From the NCBI GenBank assembly GCA_937900675.1, contig CALCEA010000080.1:1-13445 (forward strand): DNA of 13,445 bases, in the 5' to 3' direction. The DNA comes from an uncultured Chitinophagaceae bacterium. Its GTDB lineage: Bacteria; Bacteroidota; Bacteroidia; Chitinophagales; Chitinophagaceae. Shown in pieces: positions 1 to 5,477 of this stretch. Position 1 is the stretch's first letter, and every line of letters begins with the position of its first letter. A program made the position numbers and the translations under genes. The notes under the pieces were generated by a model. It was not told the DNA's origin. It saw nothing but the letters and a program-made list of their open reading frames with translations, and did not search any database.

Positions 1-77
1 CTGGTGGTCCATGGGATGGTGTTCAAATGGGCTACAATGGTTTAAGAATATTTACTAAACTAGCTTTCAAATTCTAA
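1..77 (+). CDS. 3' end of an unidentified protein, possibly an outer-membrane beta-barrel (partial)
   Basis: Only the last 24 codons are in the window, read in frame 3 and ending with TAA at 75-77. The tail ends GLRIFTKLAFKF, with alternating hydrophobic residues and a C-terminal phenylalanine, which is the usual last strand of Bacteroidota outer-membrane barrels. A strong intrinsic terminator begins 26 bases after the stop, which supports this frame as the real 3' end. The other two forward frames also stop early (at 45 and 58), so the frame choice is a judgement. The family cannot be named from so short a piece. Confidence 0.4.
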   Translation, partial: GGPWDGVQMGYNGLRIFTKLAFKF

Positions 78-85
78 TACTCCAT

Positions 86-93
86 TAAATTTG
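86..93 (+). promoter_or_regulatory. candidate Bacteroidota -7 promoter element
   Basis: TAAATTTG is an exact match to the Bacteroidota sigma factor -7 consensus TAnnTTTG. The best upstream partner is TTTC at 65-68, which is one base off TTTG and closer than the usual 19-20 bp. Transcription would begin near 98-100, just before the hairpin at 103-126, so any mRNA would carry that hairpin at its extreme 5' end before reaching the gene at 153. In an AT-rich region such a match can be chance. Confidence 0.25.
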
Positions 94-102
94 AATAACT
101 TT

Positions 103-131
103 AAAGTCCCAAGCAATTGGGACTTTTTTTT
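103..131 (+). terminator. intrinsic terminator of the gene ending at 77
   Basis: A perfect 10-bp stem (AAAGTCCCAA / TTGGGACTTT, 103-112 and 117-126) closes a GCAA loop. The 3' arm runs into eight consecutive T residues (124-131). This is a classical rho-independent terminator for plus-strand transcription arriving from the left edge. Confidence 0.85.
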
Positions 132-152
132 ATCCTTACAAACTACACATGT

Positions 153-1055
153 ATGAAAAAGCTTTTGATTGTATTGGTATCATTTATGATTTCGCTAAAT
201 GGTATCGCACAAAATGGTATAGTAGTTTTTCAAACAGATTTTGGCACAAAAGATGGCGCAGTTTCTGCGATGAAAGGGGTAGCAAGTTCAATAGACCCAA
301 CTTTAAAGCTATATGATCTTACACATGATATTCCTGCATATAATATTTGGGAAGCCGCATACAGATTAGATCAAACAGTTCCTTATTGGCCAGCAGGAAC
401 CGTCTTTGTTTCTGTGGTAGATCCTGGTGTGGGAACGAATAGAAAGTCTGTAGTAGTGAAAACAAAAACAGGACATTATATTGTAAGCCCCGATAATGGT
501 ACATTTACTTTAATTGCAAATTCACTAGGCATTGATAGTATTAGAGAGATAGACGAAGTAGTGAATAGAAGAAAAAATTCTGGGGCATCTTATACTTTTC
601 ACGGAAGAGATGTGTACGCTTATACCGCAGCAAGATTAGCTTCTCACGCCATTGCTTATCATCAAGTAGGAGCTGTGTCAACTATACCACTTCAAATGAT
701 TCCTTTCCAAAAAGCAAGTTTACAAAACGGCATACTTAAAGGCAATATTGCTATACTAGATATTCAATATGGTAATATCTGGACCAATATAGACCAACAA
801 TATTGGAAAGCATTTAATTCAATAGCACATACTCAAAACAAGATCAATGTAGAAATTTACCATGTTAATAAATTAGTCTACACCGGCATAATGCCTTTTG
901 AAAATACTTTTGGCGCAGTGGCAGTTGGAAAACCTTTGGCTTATTTAAATAGTTTAATGAATGTATCTTTTGCATTAAACCAAGGAAGTATGGCCGATCA
1001 ATTTCATATCGCTGCAGGAGCTGATTGGAATGTAATGATTCGTTGGGCTAAATAA
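153..1055 (+). CDS. SAM hydroxide adenosyltransferase (chlorinase/fluorinase/DUF62 family), probably exported
   Basis: This 300-residue protein belongs to the family that hydrolyses S-adenosylmethionine to adenosine and methionine, with water replacing the halide used by fluorinases. After an N-terminal signal it has the family opening QTDFGTKDGAVSAMKG (residues 27-42), the VDPGVGTNR block carrying Asp90 and Arg97, FHGRD carrying His150, and ILDIQYGNIWTNI (201-213), the SAM-contacting loop of the C-terminal domain. Asp90, Arg97 and His150 match the Asp-Arg-His set described for hydroxide adenosyltransferases. The start is ATG 153. An upstream in-frame TTG at 117 lies inside the terminator stem and is unlikely. 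The N-terminus (two Lys, a hydrophobic run of about 12 residues, then NGIAQ) looks like a cleavable Bacteroidota signal peptide, which is odd for an enzyme whose substrate is cytoplasmic. It converges on the Rieske gene with a 10-bp gap. The family is secure; substrate and location are inferred. Confidence 0.88.
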   Translation: MKKLLIVLVSFMISLNGIAQNGIVVFQTDFGTKDGAVSAMKGVASSIDPTLKLYDLTHDIPAYNIWEAAYRLDQTVPYWPAGTVFVSVVDPGVGTNRKSVVVKTKTGHYIVSPDNGTFTLIANSLGIDSIREIDEVVNRRKNSGASYTFHGRDVYAYTAARLASHAIAYHQVGAVSTIPLQMIPFQKASLQNGILKGNIAILDIQYGNIWTNIDQQYWKAFNSIAHTQNKINVEIYHVNKLVYTGIMPFENTFGAVAVGKPLAYLNSLMNVSFALNQGSMADQFHIAAGADWNVMIRWAK

Positions 1056-1065
1056 AAAACGATGA

Positions 1066-2154
1066 CTATTTATTCATATCTGCTGCTAGCAAGCTGTGGA
1101 AATGATGTGTTCCTTGCTCTCTTTGTGTAGCGTATCTTCCATAATGATAGAACCTTGAACGAATACCTTGTTGTACATACTGCACTATTTCCTCGTCTTC
1201 TTGCTCTACGGTATCTAATCCACTACCAGCCCCCTGTCCTAATTTAGTTGCATCAAAAACAAAACTTAAAAAACTTACTTTGGTATTACTTGTGTCAATA
1301 GGCGTAACAATATTCAAAGACAATCCCCAAGGATAAAAATTAAACATCATATTAGGGTATACCCAAAAATAATAGGCTGCTACATTTTTACCAGCATCTT
1401 GATGTCCTGCAGGAATGTCAAAACAATTTTCGTTGTTCTTGGCAATACCTAATTGCAGACTAGCGTATTTAAAAGTCTCTGTGGTATAATCTTTGAAATC
1501 TAAAAATGCACTTAATCCTGGATGCACAAATGGAATATGAAATCCTTCCAAATAATTTTCACAGTACAATGCCCAGTTAGCTTTGATATAATAATCATTA
1601 GATCTGCTTACATCAAATTTTAAATCTTTGATAGGTAACCAACCTATACGCTCTTCCATCTCTCTAAAATACAATGCTGGATCAATACCCTTACTTAATT
1701 GAGTAAACAATAAAGGCCCCCATTGATACATTGTTAAATGATGTAAATGATTGTTCTCTGGAATAAAATTTTCTACATCTTTAAACTCTGGCATGGAAAC
1801 AAATTTTCCATCCAAGTGAAAAGCTCTTCCGTGATACTTGCAACGCAATTGCTTTAATGCACTACAAGGTTCATACACCATCAAATTTCCTCTATGCGTA
1901 CACACATTAGACAAGCAATGCAAATGTCCCTCTCTGTCTTTGGTTAAAACCAAGGGTTCATCTATATAGTTTTCCAATAACTTAAATGGATAAGCATCTC
2001 CTTCATTAGCCACCATACCCTCATGTCCAATATATTGCCAACTTGAGGCAAAGATTTTTTCTTTGGCTGCTTCTAAACAAGCAGGATCCAAATAGAAACT
2101 AGTATCTATGGTCTTCGCTCTCGCAATATTGGGGTCTATAAAAAATGGCGCCAT
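1066..2154 (-). CDS. Rieske non-haem iron oxygenase, alpha subunit (CntA/choline monooxygenase-like)
   Basis: This 362-residue protein is the catalytic subunit of a Rieske oxygenase, which takes electrons from a separate reductase to hydroxylate or demethylate an organic substrate. The Rieske [2Fe-2S] ligands are C85-x-H87 and C105-x2-H108. The mononuclear iron site lies in ENYLEGFHIPFVH (199-211), with His206 and His211, and Asp320 in the QEDEEI segment as probable third ligand. The residue bridging the two metal centres, usually Asp, is Glu203, as reported for carnitine oxygenase CntA. The C-terminal GRYATQREQG...HHFH segment is complete. The start is ATG 2154. A longer reading from TTG 2175 would add seven residues (MSSNCFF) without domain support. 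No ferredoxin or reductase gene is nearby, so the electron donor must be encoded elsewhere. The substrate is unknown; quaternary amines are a guess by similarity. Confidence 0.87.
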   Translation of the reverse strand: MAPFFIDPNIARAKTIDTSFYLDPACLEAAKEKIFASSWQYIGHEGMVANEGDAYPFKLLENYIDEPLVLTKDREGHLHCLSNVCTHRGNLMVYEPCSALKQLRCKYHGRAFHLDGKFVSMPEFKDVENFIPENNHLHHLTMYQWGPLLFTQLSKGIDPALYFREMEERIGWLPIKDLKFDVSRSNDYYIKANWALYCENYLEGFHIPFVHPGLSAFLDFKDYTTETFKYASLQLGIAKNNENCFDIPAGHQDAGKNVAAYYFWVYPNMMFNFYPWGLSLNIVTPIDTSNTKVSFLSFVFDATKLGQGAGSGLDTVEQEDEEIVQYVQQGIRSRFYHYGRYATQREQGTHHFHSLLAADMNK

Positions 2155-2267
2155 AAAGAAGCAATTAGAGCTCAAGATACAACTTTAGCCCCGATCTAAA
2201 ATAGCTAAAGAACTGATTTTGAGCAGTCTATATAAGTCTAAAAACCTGAGAAAATAATCATTAAAAT

Positions 2268-2303
2268 ACTAAATTATTTAGTTAATATTGCTAATAAATT
2301 TAG
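2268..2303 (+). promoter_or_regulatory. tandem palindromes at the umuDC promoter, candidate operator
   Basis: ACTAAATTATTTAGT (2268-2282) is a perfect inverted repeat with 7-bp arms and one central base. A related half-conserved palindrome, CTAATAAATTTAG (2291-2303), follows, and the centres are 22 bp apart, about two helical turns. The motif ATTTAGTT occurs in both copies (2276-2283 and 2298-2305). Between them lies TAATATTG (2283-2290), one base off the Bacteroidota -7 consensus, so a bound repressor would cover the promoter and start site. The umuD ATG follows four bases after the second copy. The regulator is unknown. The region is AT-rich, which makes palindromes easier to find by chance. 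Confidence 0.4.
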
Positions 2304-2307
2304 TTTT

Positions 2308-2751
2308 ATGCAATTTATAGACAAGGAACCCGTGGAAGGAATGGCCACCCAACAGATTAATAAGAACTATCAGGCCAGTCAAGTAGTGCAAGCCAATGCC
2401 ACCGGATTTGGGGCAGCTTCGGACGATTTTATGGAAAGAGGTATTGACCTAAACGAGCAGTTAGTACAAAACAAACCTGCTACTTTTTTCTTTAGGGTCA
2501 ATAGTGATGCCATGCTGGGTGCTGGTATTCATATTGGAGATACTTTAATTGTGGATAGAAGCGTCCCCCCTAGTTCGGGGAAAGTAGTGGTGGCTATTTT
2601 GAATGGAGAATTTTTAGTGCGTCGTTTACAAATGCAAGCACATAGTGTGAGTTTATTACCAGAGAATAAAAAATATGGTGCTATTCATGTAGAGCATCTA
2701 GAAGACTATCGCACCTGGGGTGTGGTGACTTATGTAATTCATGCTTTATAA
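2308..2751 (+). CDS. umuD: UmuD-like DNA polymerase V accessory subunit lacking the catalytic Ser-Lys dyad
   Basis: This 147-residue homologue of UmuD (S24/LexA-type peptidase fold) pairs with the UmuC polymerase encoded 6 bp downstream. From Gly33 it aligns without gaps to E. coli UmuD from Gly25 for over 70 residues (GF..A..D.....IDLN...Q...AT). At the catalytic positions the expected GDSM reads SDAM, so Ser60 is replaced by Ala68 (codon GCC). The expected VKKL reads VRRL, so Lys97 is replaced by Arg105 (codon CGT). The cleavage-site Cys24-Gly25 becomes Thr32-Gly33. The protein should therefore fold like UmuD but be unable to cleave itself. Ser66 lies two residues from the catalytic position and is not an obvious substitute. 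The rest of the beta-rich core is intact and in frame, so this is not a decayed pseudogene. Identity is secure from sequence and from umuC adjacency. The role of an uncleavable form is inference: it may act as a constitutive UmuD, a UmuD' mimic or a polymerase restrainer. Confidence 0.88.
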   Translation: MQFIDKEPVEGMATQQINKNYQASQVVQANATGFGAASDDFMERGIDLNEQLVQNKPATFFFRVNSDAMLGAGIHIGDTLIVDRSVPPSSGKVVVAILNGEFLVRRLQMQAHSVSLLPENKKYGAIHVEHLEDYRTWGVVTYVIHAL

Positions 2752-2757
2752 ATACAT

Positions 2758-4044
2758 ATGCAAGGCATTGTTGATTGCAATAGTTTTTATTGCTCCTGTG
2801 AAAGATTATTTGATCCTAGATTATTGCGTAGTCCTATTGTAGTACTAAGCAATAATGATGGATGTATTGTGTCTAGATCGGATGAAGCAAAAAGCTTGGG
2901 TATTAAAATGGCAGTACCTTATTTCCAAGCAAAAGAAATGATGGAGAAAAATGGTGTGGTTACTTTTTCTTCTAATTATCATTTATACGGAGACATGAGT
3001 TGGCGTGTAATGGAAACCATGAGAGCCTTACTACCAAAGGATGCTGTAGAAGTGTATTCCGTAGACGAAGCCTTTATTAATTTGGATCATATTGATCTCG
3101 AAGATTTACCATCTTATTGTATTCAGTTAAAAAACACTATTGAAAAATGGACAGGTATTCCTGTATCTATTGGCGTAGCTCCTAATAAAGTATTAAGTAA
3201 AGTCGCGAATAGATTAGCTAAGAAAAATAAAATAAAAACTAATGGTGTAGTGGTATTACATAATACCCGTCTTATTCAAGCAGCATTACAACAAACTCCA
3301 GTAGAAGATATCTGGGGGATTGGATTTCAGTATGCAGAAAAATTAAAAACCTATGGCATACACAATGCCTATACTTTAAGCATCAAAGATCTTAGTTGGG
3401 GCAAGCGTTTTTTAGGAGGCATTGTAGGCATTAAATTAATCAGAGAATTAAAGGGACATAAAACGCATGCGATGCAAGCGCCACGCACAGAGAAAAAAAT
3501 GATTGCTACTACTAGAATGTTTGGAAGAGAAGTAAGTGATTGGCAGGAAATAGAAGAAGCCTTGGCCACTTATGCTACCAGGGCTGCAGAAAAATTAAGA
3601 AGACAACATAGCGCGGCAAGAGGAGTAAGTGTTTTTTTACTAAAGAAAGCCCCCGTGAACTTGGCACTGGCTCATTACCATCGAGGCAAGCAGGTGAATG
3701 GATATACCCTACTAGATAACCCCACTCAGATTACCCCCGACATTATCAAAGCCGTAGTAGCAATTGGCAAAAGCATCTTTGAAGAGGGAGAAATTTACAA
3801 GAAAGCTGGAGTGATTTTAAGTGATTTTGTTCCTGATACAGCCCTACAAACCCATCTTTTTACACCCCCCTCCGATCCTAGGCGAAAAAAACTAATGAAT
3901 GTTATAGACAATATGAACGCCGCTTACCGGGGGGATGTCCTAAAATTTGGCACCAGCGGGACCCAAAAGAACTGGAAAATGCGTAGCGAGAAGCGTAGCA
4001 AACGCTATACCACCAGATGGGACGAACTATGCTTGGTGAAATGA
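2758..4044 (+). CDS. umuC: DNA polymerase V catalytic subunit UmuC (Y-family, translesion)
   Basis: This 428-residue protein matches E. coli UmuC along its whole length. The catalytic acidic residues are Asp6 (IVDCNSFYCSCE) and Asp103-Glu104 (YSVDEAF). Tyr11 sits at the steric-gate position, and SNNDGCIVSRSDEAK (31-45) and FSSNYHLYGDMS (70-81) are the finger/palm signatures. IGVAPNKVLSKVAN (138-151) and VEDIWGIG (182-189, helix-hairpin-helix) follow, then the little-finger region with YATRAAEKLR (272-281). QTHLF at 364-368 occupies the place of the beta-clamp motif QLNLF. The C-terminus KRYTTRWDEL resembles the E. coli end. It synthesises across DNA lesions, normally together with cleaved UmuD'. 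It is co-transcribed with umuD, and all active-site residues are present although its partner has lost its peptidase site. Confidence 0.95.
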   Translation: MQGIVDCNSFYCSCERLFDPRLLRSPIVVLSNNDGCIVSRSDEAKSLGIKMAVPYFQAKEMMEKNGVVTFSSNYHLYGDMSWRVMETMRALLPKDAVEVYSVDEAFINLDHIDLEDLPSYCIQLKNTIEKWTGIPVSIGVAPNKVLSKVANRLAKKNKIKTNGVVVLHNTRLIQAALQQTPVEDIWGIGFQYAEKLKTYGIHNAYTLSIKDLSWGKRFLGGIVGIKLIRELKGHKTHAMQAPRTEKKMIATTRMFGREVSDWQEIEEALATYATRAAEKLRRQHSAARGVSVFLLKKAPVNLALAHYHRGKQVNGYTLLDNPTQITPDIIKAVVAIGKSIFEEGEIYKKAGVILSDFVPDTALQTHLFTPPSDPRRKKLMNVIDNMNAAYRGDVLKFGTSGTQKNWKMRSEKRSKRYTTRWDELCLVK

Positions 4045-4063
4045 GTTCGCTGATGTATTTTTG
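4033..4063 (+). promoter_or_regulatory. candidate carB promoter at the umuC 3' end
   Basis: TATTTTTG (4056-4063) is an exact TAnnTTTG -7 element. TTGG at 4033-4036, one base off TTTG, lies 19 bp upstream, which is the expected Bacteroidota spacing. Transcription would start near 4068-4072, giving a leader of about 10 bases before ATG 4079. The -33 part lies inside the last codons of umuC. It suggests that the split carB gene is transcribed independently of umuDC. Confidence 0.5.
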
Positions 4064-4078
4064 CCCAATTTTATACCT

Positions 4079-5272
4079 ATGAGTCATCAGCTGCAATCCA
4101 ACGAATCCATCCCGTCCAAAAAGAAGAAAATTATTGTATTAGGTAGTGGTCCTAATAGAATTGGACAAGGTATTGAATTTGATTATTGTTGTGTGCATGG
4201 ATTATTAGCGGTGAAAGAATCAGGATACGAAGCCATCATGGTGAATTGTAATCCAGAGACAGTATCAACAGATTTTGACATGGCCGATAAATTATATTTC
4301 GAGCCAGTATTTTGGGAACATATTTGGGAGATTATAGAATTAGAACAACCAGAAGGTGTTATTGTACAATTAGGTGGACAAACAGCTTTAAAATTAGCTA
4401 AGCGTTTAACAGAGAGAGGCATCAAAATTATTGGAACCTCTTTTGATAGTTTAGATATTGCAGAAGACAGAGGACGCTTTAGTGATTTATTAAAAGAATT
4501 AAATATTCCTTATCCTCAATACGGAACTGCATATACTGCAGAAGAAGCGATTGAAGTAGCTAATCAAGTAGGTTACCCAGTACTAGTAAGACCTAGTTAT
4601 GTAATTGGTGGACAAAGAATGCGTATTGTTATTAATGATGCTGAAGTAGAAAGTTCAGTAGTGAGCATCTTAAAACATATTCCAGATAATAAGATTTTGA
4701 TTGACCATTTCTTGGATCGTTGTCAAGAAGCAGAAGTAGATGCCATCTTTGATGGTGAGACATTCCATGTAATGGGCGTGATGGAACATATTGAACCTGC
4801 AGGTATTCATAGTGGAGATAGTAATGCGGTATTACCTGCATTCAATCTTACTCCATTGATTGTGGAGACTATGGAATTCTATAGCGAGAAAATTGCAAGA
4901 GCTTTAAATATTAGAGGATTAATCAATATTCAATTTGCTATCAAAGACGATAAGGTATATGTGATTGAAGCCAATCCAAGAGCATCAAGAACTACGCCAT
5001 TTATTGCTAAAGCATATCAAATTCCTTATTTGAATATTGCTACCAAAGTAATGTTAGGTGCCAATAAATTAACCGACTTTACGATGGAGAAAAAACTAGA
5101 CGGTTATGCTATTAAAGAACCGGTATTTAGTTTTGAAAAATTCCCAGGTGTAAACAAAGAATTAGGACCAGAGATGAAGAGTACGGGTGAAGCCATTCGC
5201 TTTATCAAAGACCTCCGCGATCCATACTTCAGAACACTTTACAAGGAACGCTCAATGAACCTTTCAAGATAA
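4079..5272 (+). CDS. carB: Carbamoyl-phosphate synthase large subunit, stand-alone C-terminal synthetase half (split CarB)
   Basis: The 397 residues correspond only to the second (carbamate-phosphorylating) half of CarB, which makes carbamoyl phosphate for pyrimidine and arginine synthesis. It opens with about 17 linker residues and then IIVLGSGPNRIGQG (18-31), the start of the second pre-ATP-grasp domain. LVRPSYVIGGQRM (169-181) is the ATP-grasp core. VMEHIEPAGIHSGDS (234-248) and VIEANPRASRTTPF (295-308) supply metal- and nucleotide-binding residues. It ends shortly after FPGVNKELGPEMKSTGEA, with no MGS allosteric domain. The first half (glutaminase contact and bicarbonate phosphorylation) is not upstream, where an intact umuC sits. 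The start ATG 4079 follows a good promoter; a TTG at 4061 would extend the reading but overlaps the -7 box. All key residues seem intact, so a functional split gene with its partner elsewhere is the simplest reading. An unrelated paralogue is less likely. Confidence 0.9.
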   Translation: MSHQLQSNESIPSKKKKIIVLGSGPNRIGQGIEFDYCCVHGLLAVKESGYEAIMVNCNPETVSTDFDMADKLYFEPVFWEHIWEIIELEQPEGVIVQLGGQTALKLAKRLTERGIKIIGTSFDSLDIAEDRGRFSDLLKELNIPYPQYGTAYTAEEAIEVANQVGYPVLVRPSYVIGGQRMRIVINDAEVESSVVSILKHIPDNKILIDHFLDRCQEAEVDAIFDGETFHVMGVMEHIEPAGIHSGDSNAVLPAFNLTPLIVETMEFYSEKIARALNIRGLINIQFAIKDDKVYVIEANPRASRTTPFIAKAYQIPYLNIATKVMLGANKLTDFTMEKKLDGYAIKEPVFSFEKFPGVNKELGPEMKSTGEAIRFIKDLRDPYFRTLYKERSMNLSR

Positions 5273-5285
5273 GTTTATTAAAAAA

Positions 5286-5314
5286 TCAAGGCCCTCGTTT
5301 ATGGGGGGCCTTGA
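5286..5314 (-). terminator. intrinsic terminator hairpin, minus-strand orientation
   Basis: TCAAGGCCC (5286-5294) pairs with GGGCCTTGA (5306-5314), and a G-T wobble plus a C-G pair extend the stem inward. On the minus strand the hairpin is followed by six T residues (complement of 5280-5285). On the plus strand the following bases are A residues, so it should stop leftward transcription from the peptidase gene better than carB transcription, although it begins only 13 bases after the carB stop. Confidence 0.65.
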
Positions 5315-5330
5315 AAAAATTATAAGAGTA

Positions 5331-5373
5331 AAAATAAGTGAGCCCTTAATTTCTTAAAGGGCTCACTTATTTT
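5331..5373. terminator. bidirectional intrinsic terminator between carB and the M28 peptidase gene
   Basis: A perfect 17-bp stem, AAAATAAGTGAGCCCTT (5331-5347) with its complement at 5357-5373, closes a 9-base loop. Each outer arm is a TTATTTT-type tract when read in its own direction, so it can terminate carB rightward and the peptidase gene leftward. This is the strongest hairpin in the window. Confidence 0.85.
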
Positions 5374-5378
5374 AAGAA

Positions 5379-5474
5379 TCATTCGAGAAAAATACTAATA
5401 CGAGCGAACGAGAAGACGCGAAAGCGTCTGATGCATGCCGAAAATCTACGAGTATTAGGTATTTTTTCGAATGA
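5379..5474. repeat. 96-bp composite inverted repeat with internal GAAA-tetraloop hairpin
   Basis: The ends TCATTCGA (5379-5386) and TCGAATGA (5467-5474) are perfect complements. Pairing continues inward as AAAAATAC (5388-5395) with 5459-5466 and TAATAC (5396-5401) with 5452-5457, interrupted only by single-base bulges at G5387 and G5458, for 22 bp in all. Inside, AGACGC-GAAA-GCGTCT (5414-5429) is a 6-bp stem with a GNRA tetraloop, followed by the palindrome GCATGC (5433-5438). The interior is clearly richer in C and G than its surroundings. It begins four bases beyond the peptidase stop codon on that gene's downstream side. It lacks a T-tract typical of a terminator. It may be a small non-autonomous mobile repeat, or a structured 3' UTR or small RNA. 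No second copy is in this window. Confidence 0.55.
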
Positions 5475-5477
5475 ATA

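Noticed and set aside
86..152. SAM riboswitch upstream of the SAM hydrolase gene
   Set aside because: Only one simple hairpin with a T-tract is present; the leader is too short and lacks the multi-helix core of known SAM riboswitches.
1036..1078. AT-rich hairpin between the SAM hydrolase and Rieske genes
   Set aside because: The pairing (AATAAA with TTTATT) is short, has no GC core and is expected by chance in this base composition.
2155..2175. Longer Rieske protein starting at TTG 2175
   Set aside because: It adds only seven residues with no domain content; ATG 2154 fits better.
2490..2520. Ser66 of UmuD as a replacement nucleophile
   Set aside because: It lies two residues before the catalytic position in an ungapped alignment, and the catalytic Lys is also missing, so a working dyad is not supported.
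2758..5272. Possible frameshifted full-length carB
   Set aside because: The 1.3 kb upstream of the carB half is a complete, intact umuC on the same strand, and no trace of the first synthetase domain is seen in any frame.
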